The notes below the pieces were generated by a model, which saw only the letters and a program-made list of their open reading frames with translations, was not told the origin of the DNA and did not search any database. Positions 54,016 through 64,000 of a DNA stretch of 64,000 nucleotides are shown here, one piece after another (positions within the stretch are counted from its first letter, which is position 1; each line of letters opens with the position of its first letter). Source of the DNA: Nicotiana tabacum (taxonomy: Eukaryota > Streptophyta > Magnoliopsida > Solanales > Solanaceae); NCBI RefSeq assembly GCF_000715075.1, contig NC_134101.1, positions 136,786,237 through 136,850,236 on the forward strand. Reading direction: 5' to 3'. The position numbers were made by a program, and so were the translations under genes.

Positions 54016-54265
54016 CTCCCTCCGTTCCAATTTATGTGAACCTGTTTGACTGGGCACGGAGTTTAAGAAAAAATAAAGACTTTTGGAATTTGTGGTCCAA
54101 AACAAGTCAAAAAGGGATCCAGAGTATTTGTGTGATTATAAAAACTTCTCATTAAGAGTGGAATTGGAAGTTTTTAAGCTAAATTGTTACCAAATTTAGA
54201 AAGGGTTCATTCTTTTTTAAACGGACAAAAAAAAAATAATTTCACATAAACTGAAACACGGAGAG
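54016..54265. mobile_element. Stowaway-type MITE
   Basis: Inverted ends CTCCCTCCGTTCCAATTTAT and the imperfect complement ending in ACACGGAGAG, flanked by TA at 54014-54015 and 54266-54267. The CTCCCTCCGT end and TA target are the hallmark of Stowaway (Tc1/mariner) MITEs. 250 bp, no coding capacity. Confidence 0.85.
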
Positions 54266-54550
54266 TATTTATTTTTTTGGTTCTGTGAAGTTTCTCACCC
54301 ACACTACCAAGCTTGCAGTAAATGTAGAGAATCCAATCGGTCAACTTTCATGCCAACCTGTATACTATATGTAAAGCATATTTTGAGATGATAAAAGCGA
54401 CAGAAGAAAAGGGTTTCCAAGAACAAATTTTGTACTAAAAGGTTACAATCCCAACCTTTATAGTACAAGTTTAAACATCAATTCATAATCTGAACCGTTT
54501 TTAAATGTCAAAACTATGACAACATATACTTTTGAGTTGGATTTTAACTA

Positions 54551-55246
54551 CGGAAAAGGGTTTAAAATACTGTTAAACTATTGGAAAAGGTTTAAAGATA
54601 CTCTTCATTCATCTATTGGGCTAAAAATATCTCTTCATTCACCTTTTTGGTTCACTTATGCCCTTTGACCGTTAGGTCAATGTTGAATTAAAAATAATTA
54701 TTATTCTTTTTGTAAGACATAAAAAAAATATTTTTGCTTTTTTAAACTAATGCACCAGTAGTCCACTAATTTAGTAAAGTCATCTTGTTTTTTTTTCAGC
54801 TTTTACAAAAAATATTTTTTTTCAGTTTTTTAAAGCATTGTTTTTGTGAAACTAGAAAAAAAATTAAAAACAGAAAAAAAATGTTTTTAATAAAATATTT
54901 TTCTTGTTTAAAAACTGAAAAATATTTCAACAAAATATTTTCATTTTTGAAAAATATATTTTTTCAGTTTTTTTAAGAAACAAAAATATTTTTTCTTTAA
55001 AATAAACTGAAAAACTTTAAAACGAAATGCTTTAACAAAACTGAAAAAAAAAATTCAAACAACAAAATATTTTTTTCAGTTTTTAAAAAAAGAATAATAA
55101 TTATTTTTAACTTAGCATTGACCTAACGGTCAAAGGGCATAAGTGAACAAAAAAGTGGATGAAGGAATATTTTTAGCCCAATAGATAAATAAAGGATATT
55201 TTTAAACTCTTTCCAATAATTTAGGCGCATTTTAAACCCTTTTCCG
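54551..55246. mobile_element. Large foldback element, Mutator-like
   Basis: Arms of roughly 170 nt (from CGGAAAAGGGTTTAAAATAC, and ending with the complement at 55246) are imperfect inverted repeats. Both contain the CCTAACGGTCAAAGGGCATA phrase in opposite sense. The middle (about 54720-55090) is low-complexity A/T. TTTTAACT stands on both sides (54542-54549 and 55247-55254); a ninth base differs (A against C). Long inverted arms with an 8-9 bp target fit a Mutator-like MITE. The open frame at 54785-54976 is a product of the A/T-rich middle. Confidence 0.8.
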
Positions 55247-55254
55247 TTTTAACT

Positions 55255-55495
55255 CTCTCTCCATCAAGTTTGTAAATAGAATGGATTACTGAAAACTGCA
55301 AAAGCAAAAGAAACACAAACAACACTAGCATCCAGAAAAACAACTATTGTAATTGGCAGGTTATTCATGGTACCGGAATTATCAGCTTGTATACGTCGTA
55401 GTTTAATATAAAGGATAAACACAGATACGTCTTTGTTTAAAAGCTACATAGTTCGATCAAATCTATGTTAATCAATTTACGCATTACATATTAGG
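55255..55495. other. Spacer before the next LTR
   Basis: AT-rich, no feature seen. It ends with TTAGG (55491-55495), which may be a target-site copy. Confidence 0.4.
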
Positions 55496-56010
55496 TGTAT
55501 GGGTCTAAATTTGGTCGACCACGACTACTGTCAAATACGATCAACGATGAGGTCTCCACAGCATAATGTCCTGTAGAGGACGACGACGGCCGCAACAGAC
55601 GGAGGATATATGATTTTTATAGTAATGTAGGCCTAACAGGGGGCATTAGGAATATACTCTCGAATATTCCTTATGATATGTCCTTTAGGGTTCAGAAGGG
55701 GGGTTGTCCCTTATACATAGCGAGAGACAAATCTTATAGAGGGGACCTTTTTCTGCTTTTCTAGCTAAGAACACTAACTGTAATATTTTTACATAAGCAA
55801 TTGGCATCCTTAACATTCGAGCACTCATCTTCACAAGATCAAGAAATATCATCCATTGTATTCATCTTTTATAAGATCAATAGATTCTATTTACCTTATT
55901 CACCCCACATGTCTCTCATTCTGGGATTTATTATACTTGGCTGAGATTAACCATTCTATCTTCTTTAATTGATTTAACCAAAAAGGATTCAATATCTTTT
56001 GGGTCAAGCA
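55496..56010 (+). mobile_element. 5' LTR of the plus-strand Tat element
   Basis: The start TGTATGGGTCTAAA at 55496 is a judgement from the TG and the change in sequence character. The end GGGTCAAGCA at 56010 is fixed by the primer site three bases later. About 515 bp. Confidence 0.6.
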
Positions 56011-56013
56011 ATT

Positions 56014-56031
56014 TGGCGCCGTCTGTGGGGA
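56014..56031 (+). other. Primer-binding site of the plus-strand Tat element
   Basis: TGGCGCCGTCTGTGGGGA, a form common in plant Ty3/gypsy elements primed by tRNA-Asp-like ends. Confidence 0.85.
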
Positions 56032-56110
56032 TTTCTCTAGCTAAGATTATAGTTTCATCCAGACTCCTGAAAGGGATAATCACCTCTTCCGAGCTTGGTA
56101 CAAATCAACA

Positions 56111-57690
56111 ATGGCAGGGAAAGGAGATGCTACGCTAAAAGCCATAGTAGGTGTCACAGCTAACCTCCTAGACACCATCAACGAAGATAGCAGAGAGGAT
56201 CACGAAAATGAACAACAAACATTGCGCCCGAGGGAGACACTTCACCTCCCCCGCACGGCAGCGTGACCACTTCACGCGAAAGAGAAGCTTCCACATTTGC
56301 AACAAGAGAGGCACCACCGGTAGTAAGAAGACTGCTGGAAGAATGGCTAACAAATGCTCTGAACACCATCCTTGATAAACCCACCCAAAGGGATGATAGG
56401 AATGTGGCACATGCAACACAAGTAACACTTATGTTGCTAATAACGTAGGCAATGATACCTTTGCAGTCGTTTTCAAGAAAATGGAAGAAATGGAAAACGA
56501 GAATAAGGCACTCCGCGACCAGATGAAAGAACACCAAGAGAGAGTTAACAAAATACCAGGCGCTCCAAAGTTGCTACCAAAACGCGACGTTGGGCGATTC
56601 ATCGAGCAACCATATAGTGAAAAAGCGGCCCGTACACCATTCCAAAAACCTTCAAAAATGCCACCCTACTTAAAGATAGATGATGGTACTACCGATCCAG
56701 AAGATCACATCATCCACTACGTTACAGCGGTAAAAGGCAACAATCTCTCAAAAGAAAAAGTACCATCGGTGCTGCTGAAAAAGTTCGACGAAACCTTAAC
56801 AGGGGGAGCCTTGACATGGTACTCTCAACTACCAGCACGCTCGATAGCGACATTCGAGGAAATGGCAGACAAATTCGTCACCGCCCATGCTGGAGCCAAA
56901 AAGGCATAGGCGAGGCTAAATGATATATTCGCCATAAGACAGATGCACGGGTCAAGGGCGACCAGAAAACTGTTAAGAAGGCTCATGAAATACCCTCCAA
57001 CTACTTGGGAAGAAATCCATAACGCCTATTGTGCCGAGGTACGAGCCGACGAGGGCGATCTAAATGGCCCGACCTAATGGTTGACGTCACTCCAAACCGA
57101 AGCAAAGAAAGACCGTTGTAACGACGGTCGAAGAGATTAGTTGGGGCCCCGTTCCGGTCAGGAAAGGCATCAACCCTACGTGAGGGCGTCGGTCCCGCCT
57201 CACCACGAAGCACGAATGCTCCTCCTCGACACATTGCACCATATCGACACGAGAAAAGTATGCCTCCACTTCTATCCACTCACAATTTTTGTGTTTCTCC
57301 TTAAGAAATAATGTATGCCCTAGAGAAACTTGGCCCAAAGGTGCAATGGCCGCAAAAGATGAGGTCAGATCCCAGCACTCATAAGTCAAATGCTTTCTGC
57401 GAATTTCACCAAGAAAGGGGTTACAAAACCGAAGATTGCATAGGATTGCGTTATGAAGCAGTACAAATGCTAAACCAGGGTCACCTGAAGGAGCTGCTGA
57501 GTGATCGAGGATGGACTAACTTCGCCCGCGGACGCGAACAACCCCAAAGGCCTCCAAAACTTCCCTCTCCCGCTCGCACCATACAGATGAACATCGGCGG
57601 TGGCGACGGCACAACGGTCAATCATGTCAAGTTCACCACCACACATAAGCTCAAATGATCAATCACTCACGAACGGTATGATGACCTCGA
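56111..57690 (+). pseudogene. Gag of the plus-strand Tat element
   Basis: ATG at 56111 (MAGKGDATLKAIVGVTANLL), a shift near 56260, then the open piece 56481-56906: ALRDQMKEHQERVNKIPGAP, FQKPSKMPPYLKIDDGTTDP, LLKKFDETLTGGALTWYSQL and FEEMADKFVTAHAGAKKA, a clear retrotransposon-gag core. After a TAG, ARLNDIFAIRQMHGSRATRK continues in frame. The C-terminal zinc-like motif CEFHQERGYKTEDC is at about 57398-57440, then GHLKELLSDRG. Stops and shifts lie between 57075 and 57310. Confidence 0.88.
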
Positions 57691-58201
57691 AGACAGTATC
57701 ATCTTCGGTAAATCAGATACCGATGGTTTGTCTTTCCCTCACTATGATGCTCTTGTTATCAATTTACATATCGCAGATACTGATGTAACAAGAATAATGG
57801 TAGATGACGGTAGCGGCACGTGTATTATCCATCCTCGAGTTCTCGTACAGATGAGACTCGAAGATAAAATAATACCGCGTTTTATAACGCTAACAGGTTT
57901 TAACAATGTAGTTGAACGAACTTCGGGGGAAATAGTATTACTCGTCCTAGCCGGAAGAGTCACCCTGGAAACAATATTTCACGTCATGAACCAGGAAACG
58001 ACTTACAACGCCATCATAGGGCGCCAGTGGATACACGGCATGCGGGCGATCCCTTCCAGTCTCTATCAAGTGATCAAGTTTCCTACCCTATGGGGAATAT
58101 TCAGCATTCGAGGGGAGAAACGCACCGCACAAGAATGCTATCGCATCGCCCAAGATTGCGCACACACCCAACAACTCAAAGGAGCAAATGCGGAAGCATA
58201 G
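57691..58201 (+). pseudogene. Protease of the plus-strand Tat element
   Basis: Open from 57728. The active site is IMVDDGSGTCIIHPRVLVQM (about residues 24-43), where Asp-Asp-Gly stands for the usual Asp-Thr-Gly. Then GFNNVVERTSGEIVLLVLAG and YNAIIGRQWIHGMRAIPSSL, close to the family GRPWIH. It ends LKGANAEA with TAG at 58199-58201. The Thr-to-Asp change at the active site may disable it. Confidence 0.85.
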
Positions 58202-58264
58202 CAATCAGCGATATCGGGAGCCAAACCTAACGTGTAGACAGATGTTATCAAGGACCCCGATATC

Positions 58265-59140
58265 ATGGAGGCATCCAAATCAACGATAGAAAATCTTGAT
58301 CCCGTCCTACTAGAAGGCTACGACAACACAAAAAAGGCTTACATCGGGCACAACCTGTCGGAACCAGGTAAGTTTCATAAGTTCTTGACTGACCATGCCA
58401 ATCTGTTTGCCTTCTCCCATGCAGATATACCAGGCATTCCAAAAGATATCGCCACCCACAAGTTAAACGTCGATCCCCTATATCCGCCAGTGCGGGAAAT
58501 GAGAAGGAAGTTCAACGCCGCAATCAACGAAGCCGTTAGCGAAGAGGTCGATAAGCTACTCGCAAATAGCTCAGTCTGGGAATCGAAATATCCTCAATGG
58601 GTCGCCAATATGGTCATGGTGAAAAAGAAAAATGGAAAATGGCGAATGTGTGTTGATTTCACGGACCTGAACAAGGCATGTCTGAAAGATTCTTTTCCAT
58701 TGCCACACATCGACCAGCTCATCGATGCAACAGCAGGACACGAGTTGTTCAGCTTCTTGGATGCCTATTCGGGTTATAACTATATCTTCATGGAAGAAGA
58801 CGGCCAGGAGAAAATCACTTTCATCACTCACCAGGGAACATACTGCTACAAAGTGATACCGTTCGGACTAAAAAATGCGAGGGCGACATATCAAAGATTG
58901 GTCACCAAAATGTTCAAAAACCAGCTTGGTAAAACAATAGAAGTTTACATCGACGACATGCTGGTTAAGTTGAAGAGGAAAGAAGATCATATCGGACATC
59001 TGAAGGAAGCCTTCAACATATTGAGACGATACAGCATGAAACTAAACCCCGAAAAATGTGCTTTTCGGTGTAAGCTAAGGAAAGTTCCTTGGTTTTATAG
59101 TGTCACAAAGAGGCATCGAGGTCAACCCGAAGCAGATTAA
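58265..59140 (+). CDS. Reverse transcriptase of the plus-strand Tat element (291-aa open frame)
   Basis: An unbroken frame with an N-terminal linker (LFAFSHADIPGIPKDIATHK) and full RT palm: YPPVREMRRKFNAAINEAVS, KKKNGKWRMCVDFTDLNKAC, DSFPLPHIDQLIDATAGHEL, FSFLDAYSGYNYIFMEEDGQ, IPFGLKNARATYQRLVTKMF and the catalytic YIDD in IEVYIDDMLVK (about 58945-58980). The thumb begins with YSMKLNPEKCAF. A frameshift near 59070 replaces the last residues, and the correct continuation is the frame open from 59100. This is the best kept RT in the window. Confidence 0.9.
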   Translation: MEASKSTIENLDPVLLEGYDNTKKAYIGHNLSEPGKFHKFLTDHANLFAFSHADIPGIPKDIATHKLNVDPLYPPVREMRRKFNAAINEAVSEEVDKLLANSSVWESKYPQWVANMVMVKKKNGKWRMCVDFTDLNKACLKDSFPLPHIDQLIDATAGHELFSFLDAYSGYNYIFMEEDGQEKITFITHQGTYCYKVIPFGLKNARATYQRLVTKMFKNQLGKTIEVYIDDMLVKLKRKEDHIGHLKEAFNILRRYSMKLNPEKCAFRCKLRKVPWFYSVTKRHRGQPEAD

Positions 59141-59700
59141 GGCCATCGAAGGAATACTCGAAACACTGACCAGCAAAAACCAGGTACAAAAATTGACAGG
59201 ACGAATAGCAGCCCTATCGAGGTTTATCTCACGATCATCAGATAAGTGCCATAAATTCTTCAATGTATTAAGGAAGGACAACGGGTTCCAATGGAATGCA
59301 GAGTGTATCGATGCCCTGAGGAAACTAAAAGCGTACTTGTCTTTGCCACCCTTACTCGCCAAAGCAGACCCAGGCGAGTGCCTCCTAGTCTACCTAGCCG
59401 TATCCGAGGTTGCGGTAAGTGCGGTTATAGTCCAAGAAAACCAAGGTACGCAATCTCCAATTTACTATATCAGCAAAATCTTAATTGATGCTGAAATAAG
59501 GTACCCCCATCTTGAAAAACTGGCTCTGGCACTAGTCGTAGCTTCACGAAAGAATAGACCATATTTTCAGTGCTACCCCATAAAGGTGGTGACAACCTTT
59601 CCTCTTAGGAGTATCCTACAAAAACCCGAATTATCGGGTCGGCTAGCCAAATGGGCCATAGAGCTGAGCGAGCATGATATAACATACCAACCGTGAACCA
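59100..59700 (+). pseudogene. RNase H of the plus-strand Tat element
   Basis: Open to 59696: SQRGIEVNPKQIKAIEGILE (thumb and connection), GRIAALSRFISRSSDKCHKF, DALRKLKAYLSLPPLLAKAD, CLLVYLAVSEVAVSAVIVQE, PIYYISKILIDAEIRYPHLE and LSGRLAKWAIELSEHDITYQ. The Ser at the usual first-Asp place (LAVSEVAVS) is shared with the minus-strand Tat element. It ends at a TGA where the family continues into aRH. Confidence 0.88.
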
Positions 59701-60200
59701 CAATAAAGTCACAAGTGCTCGCCGACTTCGTCGCCTATTTCAGCGCAGAGATGCCGCCTGAAGTCGAGCAAGAAGCGCTTCGCACTTCACCTGAGCAATC
59801 CAACCTCTAGGTCCTCTACACCAACAGCGCATCCAACGCGACAAAATCAGTACTAGGACTCGCACCCGAGGTCCCAAGGGGAGAAGTGATTCGTCAATCT
59901 GTACGATGTCCTAAAATGACTAACAATGAGGCCGAGTATGAGGCCATAATTGCAGGATTAAAATTGGCCCTCAAGTATGGTGCTCGACGGGTCATCCTCC
60001 ACTGTGACTCTCAACTCGTTGTGAACTAGGTTACTGAGACTTTCCAAATTAAGGAACAGAGGTTGTAGAAATACCAAACTGAAATCCATAAACTGCTAGC
60101 AGAATTCGACGAATGTCAATTCGACCAAATACCCCGAGCACAGAATATCAAAGTAGATGGTCTTGCCAAGCTGGCAGCGGCAACTAGAAAAATCACCAAG
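59701..60200 (+). pseudogene. Archaeal-type RNase H (aRH) of the plus-strand Tat element, active site mutated
   Basis: Reads SQVLADFVAYFSAE, a TAG, then LYTNSASNATKSVLGL at about 59815-59865, where the family has a TDGAS form: Asp is now Asn and Gly is now Ser, both G-to-A changes. The Glu block NNEAEYEAIIAGLKLALKYG is intact, and the Asp block HCDSQLVVN is intact but followed by a TAG in place of Q. Then FQIKEQRL, another TAG, KYQTEIHKLLAEF and NIKVDGLAKLAA. Loss of the first Asp should abolish activity. Confidence 0.85.
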
Positions 60201-61530
60201 GAGAACGTGGTCACCCTTCTATACTCATCAATAGACCAAGTCGAGGTACATTCTATAAATTTAACTTGGGATTGGTGTAATCGTATCATATCATATCTAA
60301 AGGAAGGGACACTTCCACAAGATAAAAAAAGAAGCCAAAAAGCTCTGAATTTAGGTGCCAGATACATTCTCATAAGTCACGACCTTTACAAAAGGACATT
60401 TGGCGGCCCGTTGGCCAAATGCCTCGAACCCAATCAGACAAGGCGAGTGCTCGAAGAGGTACATGAAGGCCATTGCAGCGCCCATACCGATAACTGAGCC
60501 CTCGTCAGGTGTCTTAGTCGTGTAGGATACTACTGGCCCACTATGAAAAAAGAGTCCGCAGAGTACGTTAAGAAGTGTGAGAAATGCCAAAAATACACCC
60601 CAATGATACACCAAGCGGGGGAACTCCTACACTCCGTCACCTCCCTATGGCCATTCATAAAATGGGGGATGGATATCGTCGAGCCCCTCCCAGTAGGGCG
60701 AGGTAAGGTACGCTTCCTTTTGGTTTTAACTGACTACTTTTCCAAATAGGTGGAAGCAGGTGCGTTCGCTCAAATATGCGAACAAGAAGTCATCACGTTC
60801 ATCTGGAAAAACATCATATGCCGCTTCGGCATCCCCAAAGAAATTAGTTGCGACAACGGACCCTTGTTTGTCGGAAAAAAGATGATTGAGTTCTCTGAAA
60901 AATGGCACATCAAGCGGATACTCTCCACGCCATATCATCCAGCCGGCAACGGTCAAGCGGAATCCTCCAATAAAATAATATTGAACATATTAAAAAAAAT
61001 CTTAAAGACGCCAAAGGGCTATGGCCAGAACTACTACCGGAGGTGCTATGGGCCTACCACACAACGCCAAAGACCAGCACAGGAGAAACTCCGTATTCAT
61101 TGGTCTACGACATCGTTGCAATCATACCCATTGAGGTCGGGGACCCTAGCCTGAGGTACTCCAATGAGAGTGGATCAAGCAACGACGAAAGCAGGTTACA
61201 AGACCTAGATGAGGTCGAAGAGCAAAGGGATATGGAATACATAAGAATGGTGGCCCAAAAACAACAAGCATAAAGGTTAGTGGAAAAGGCCAAAACGCTA
61301 AAGGCCATAAGAAGGCCAAAGTACGACCACTCAGAGACGGGGATTACATGCTAAAGGCCAAAACGCAAGTGGAAAAGGACCCGGATGAAGGGAAACTTGG
61401 AACAAATTGGGATGGGCCATACAAAATCACAGCAGTAGCAAGTGAAGGAGCATTCCATCTAGAAACAATGGAAAGAAAACTATTGCAAAATAACTGGAAT
61501 GTTGCCCATCTCAAATACTTCCACTTCTGA
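60201..61530 (+). pseudogene. Integrase of the plus-strand Tat element
   Basis: The zinc site is complete: RVLEEVHEGHCSAHTDN and KKCEKCQKY (about 60450-60590). The core has KWGMDIVEPLP (Asp), ISCDNGPLF (Asp) and GNGQAESSNK (Glu, about 60960). A TAG at 60747-60749 stands in LTDYFSKWVEA for W, and another at about 60498. After a shift near 61045 come LWAYHTTPKTSTGETPYSLV and IPIEVGDPSLRY. The C-terminus ends EGAFHLETMERKLLQNNWNV and LKYFHF with TGA at 61528-61530. All three catalytic acids are encoded. Confidence 0.88.
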
Positions 61531-61860
61531 GAAAAGACGTTGCCCGAGTCGTACTGTTTTTCCCTCACCCAAGTTTTGTCCCAATCAGGTTTTCTCGGGA
61601 AGGTTTTTAATGAGGTGACGAGGGGGACGTCTCGAGGTTCGAAGTATTGTTCACTGCCCAGCCTACTAACTACATCTCCAGGCCGAGCAATGAAGGGACT
61701 AGGTATAATCTCTATTATATGTACAAAGTCGACATGTATATCCGATATATGAATAAAATCACTCCATTATGTGCACGAAAGCAACACGCATCTCCAATAT
61801 ATGAATGAAACTGGCTTCCACGACACTCCAACAAATAGAATAGAATGTCACCCTCACGAT
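61531..61860 (+). other. 3' non-coding region with a short ~50-bp degenerate duplication
   Basis: At about 61719-61820 a ~50-nt unit occurs twice in diverged form (ATATATGAATAAAATCAC and ATATATGAATGAAACTGG in the same place). Otherwise nothing recognised. Confidence 0.5.
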
Positions 61861-62905
61861 AGGATCTTACTTCGGTGCCAGCTCGAAAGTAACATCCCAA
61901 TGGCTAAGGCCATCGACGAAAAAAAGTTTGACATCATTCGAACCACGGCGGAATCTTACTTCGGCGCCAGCTCGAAAGTAACATCCTAATGGCAAAGGCC
62001 AACTATGAAAAAAGAGTTTGACATCGTTCGAACCACGGCGAGATCTTACTTAGATGCCAGCTCGAAAGTAACATCCCAATGGCTAAGGCTATTGACGAAA
62101 AACGAGTTCAACATCGTTCGAACCACGGCAGGATCTTACTTCGGCGCCAGCTCGAAAGTAACATCCCAATGGCTAAGGCCATAGACGAAAAATGAGTTCG
62201 ACATCGTTCGAACCACGACGGGATCTTACCTCGGCGCCAGTTCGAAAGTAACATCCCAATGGCTAAGCCATCAACGAAAAACGAGTTCGACGTCGTTTGA
62301 ACCACGGAGGGATCTTACTTCGGCGCCAGCTCGAAAGTAACATCCCAATGGCTAAGGCCATCGATGAAAAATGAGTTCGACATCGTTCGAACCACAGTGA
62401 GATCTTACTTTGGTGCCAGCTTGAAAGTAACATCCCAATGGCTAAGGTCATCAATGAAAAACGAGTTCGACACCGTTCGAACCTCGACGACATCTTATTT
62501 TGGCGCCAGCTCGAATGTAACATCCCAATGGCTAAGTCATCGACGAAAAACGAGTTCGACATTGTTCGAACCACGACGGGATCTTACTTCGGTGCCAGCT
62601 CGAAAGTAACATCCCAATGGCTAAGGCCATCGATAAAAAACAAGTTCGACATCACTCGAACCACGATGGGATCTTACTTCGATGCCAGCTCGAAAGTAAC
62701 ATCCCAATGGCTAAGGCCACCAACATAAAAAATGAGTTCAACATCACTCGAATTGTAGCGGGATACTACTTCGGCGCCAGCTCGAAAGTAACATCCCAAC
62801 GGCTAAGGCCACTGACATAAACAAAACGAGTTCGACATCATTCGAATTGCAGCGGGATACTACTTCAACGCCAACTTGAAAGCAATATCCCTACAGCTAA
62901 GGTCG
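61861..62905 (+). repeat. 90-bp tandem array (about 11-12 copies) in the Tat 3' region
   Basis: The phrase AACATCCCAATGGCTAAGGC recurs at about 61891, 61980, 62070, 62160, 62250, 62339, 62429, 62519, 62608, 62698 and 62790, so the spacing is 89-92. Each unit holds two potential hairpins: GTTCGA and TCGAAC around a 6-nt loop, and TTACTTC with GAAAGTAA around GGCGCCAGCTC. The last copies are more diverged. The frames open across the array are repeats of the unit and not genes. Confidence 0.93.
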
Positions 62906-63082
62906 TTGCCAATGAAAAGAGTTCGACTAAACTCAATACAATAAGTTTAGCATTTCAACAAAGCGTCGAAGCAACGTAACCATGGCAGAAGTCGTCAAAA
63001 AAATCAATCAAAGAAAATGACTCAGAGATGTACGACCAAAAATGACCTCCATCCACAGAAAATGTGTTACAAATATTTGTCT
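62906..63082. other. Spacer between the tandem array and the antisense ORF
   Basis: No feature seen. Confidence 0.4.
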
Positions 63083-64000
63083 TTACAAAGGGCTCAAAGA
63101 CACCCTTACAAAAATCACAAAATAAAAAGTAAAAGTACAAAAGAAATACTTCACATCATTCTTGATGGCATACACGTCTTCATACCAAGAGTCGGAGGCG
63201 AGTATATCCGCATTATCAGAGTTGATATCACCGCCGTCAAGTGTAAGAGGGTCATACCCGCATGCCTCACGAGCCGCAGGAGCCTTGGCATGTACATCCC
63301 GAAGCTCTGCTTCAGATGCCCTCCCATCAACATGAAGAGCCTTGTACACATCGAGCTGAGCCTCAGCGTGAACCCACAACTCATATAGATGTTGAGGTAC
63401 GATGGGGTCAGCTGGTGCATAAGATGAAGAAGGCTACGGCTGTTGTCGTACGTCCTCCGCTTTCAAAGAATCCATTTGTTTGTTCAATACGGATAGTTCC
63501 ACCTCCAACCCTTGAACACACCCCTCAAGCCCCGCAATCTTAAGTGCGAACGCCTCCTTTTCCTTGGTCCATTCCAACCTACAAATACAGAGGGCATCTT
63601 CCAAGACCGCCGCCTCAGAGATAACAGTCGCCAATCTATTGGCAGTCACGTCCAGCTCACCTTTAAGCTCATTGATCCCCGCCATCTTCGTATCCAGATC
63701 GGCAGTCAAATTGGCCACCCTGGCTTGGAGGTCGTCATTCTCGGCCATTACCCCCCTACTTAGCTCAAGCTCATCTTCCTTCACTTTGAGGGACGCCTCG
63801 AGCTCACTGTTAGAGGCAATGGCCTTCATGAGGTCCTTGTCTCGCTCCCTCAACTCCTCGACCTTACGCGACAATTGATCCTCCCTCTATTTAAGCCCTT
63901 CACGGAATAGTTAGAAGTCAGGATCCTGAGTGTAGATGTCGGCCATCACACGATGCTTGGTGCGATATTGTTGATATTTAGAAAATATTTTTTCATAAAT
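63083..64000 (-). pseudogene. Antisense coiled-coil ORF of the plus-strand Tat element (partial)
   Basis: On the minus strand one frame runs from the window edge to 63083 with stops only: TAA at about 63918, TAG at about 63892 and TAG at about 63434. It reads YEKIFSKYQQYRTKHRVMAD, VEELRERDKDLMKAIASNSE, LKVKEDELELSRGVMAENDD, NLTADLDTKMAGINELKGEL and LKIAGLEGCVQGLEVELSVL, a long coiled coil. The tail is acidic (DPLTLDGGDINSDNADILAS), then hydrophobic before the stop. It has the same place and sense relative to gag-pol as the gene at 42480-44820. The start and any introns lie beyond the window. Confidence 0.75.

Larger units (their letters stand above)
55496..64000 (+). mobile_element. Tat-lineage Ty3/gypsy retrotransposon (plus strand), 3' end outside window
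   Basis: LTR, primer site, gag, protease, RT, RNase H, aRH and integrase in order, then a 90-bp tandem array and an antisense coiled-coil ORF. The 3' LTR lies beyond 64000. It is related to the minus-strand Tat element but clearly a different family (different primer-site wording and LTR). Protease to RT is the best kept stretch, with two open frames of 157 and 291 residues. Confidence 0.85.

Noticed and set aside
54785..54976. Phe/Lys-rich 63-aa protein
   Set aside because: Product of the A/T-rich centre of the foldback element.
52598..55495. A host gene in the LTR-free stretch
   Set aside because: No frame longer than about 65 codons, no exon-like series and no domain on either strand; most of it is MITE sequence.
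61105..62820. Several open frames across the 90-bp array on both strands
   Set aside because: The protein repeats follow the DNA period and lack start context and domains.

Overview
The window is plant nuclear DNA made almost wholly of decayed Ty3/gypsy LTR retrotransposons. I find no convincing host gene, tRNA gene or rRNA gene. The element types (Ogre/Tat with an extra ORF1 and a pol intron, Tekay/Del-like, Athila-like, and two further Tat elements with dual RNase H and antisense ORFs) and the MITE types point to a large dicot genome, most likely Solanaceae and perhaps Nicotiana. The host is inference from family resemblance. All coding regions carry stops or frameshifts, many of them of C-to-T type, as expected for old methylated copies.

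The left two thirds read as the right half of a nest, with the matching left halves outside the window. 1-505 looks like the end of an LTR element lying in the 5' LTR of an Ogre-type element (506-19382, + strand, LTRs about 4.5 kb). That Ogre element interrupts the integrase of a minus-strand Tekay/Del-like element (19383-26805, 5' LTR 23750-26805). The Tekay element abuts a 203-nt remnant of an Athila 5' LTR (Athila, + strand, 26806-42479). The Athila 3' LTR ends inside the antisense gene of a minus-strand Tat element (42480-52597).

Then comes 2.9 kb without LTR elements (52598-55495), holding several MITE or foldback elements, and finally a plus-strand Tat element (55496 to beyond 64000) that has lost its 3' end to the window edge.

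Within each element the usual parts appear in order: LTR, tRNA primer-binding site, gag, protease, reverse transcriptase, RNase H (twice in the Tat types), integrase, polypurine tract, LTR. The Athila block is chimeric. The integrase C-terminus, the spacer and the 3' ORF occur twice in diverged form, with a recognisable junction near 35268.

The most interesting signals are not the enzymes. (1) The Ogre 3' region holds two sets of tandem repeats whose units form hairpins with complementary changes in both arms. (2) Arrays of CpG-rich palindromic motifs sit directly upstream of TATA boxes in the Athila LTR, in both internal Athila copies and, with a weaker TATA-like site, in the Tekay LTR. (3) Each copy of the Athila 3' ORF seems to have its own TATA box, 5' exon and intron ending just before the ATG. 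(4) The Tat elements carry an antisense coiled-coil gene, which in one case shows at least three introns.
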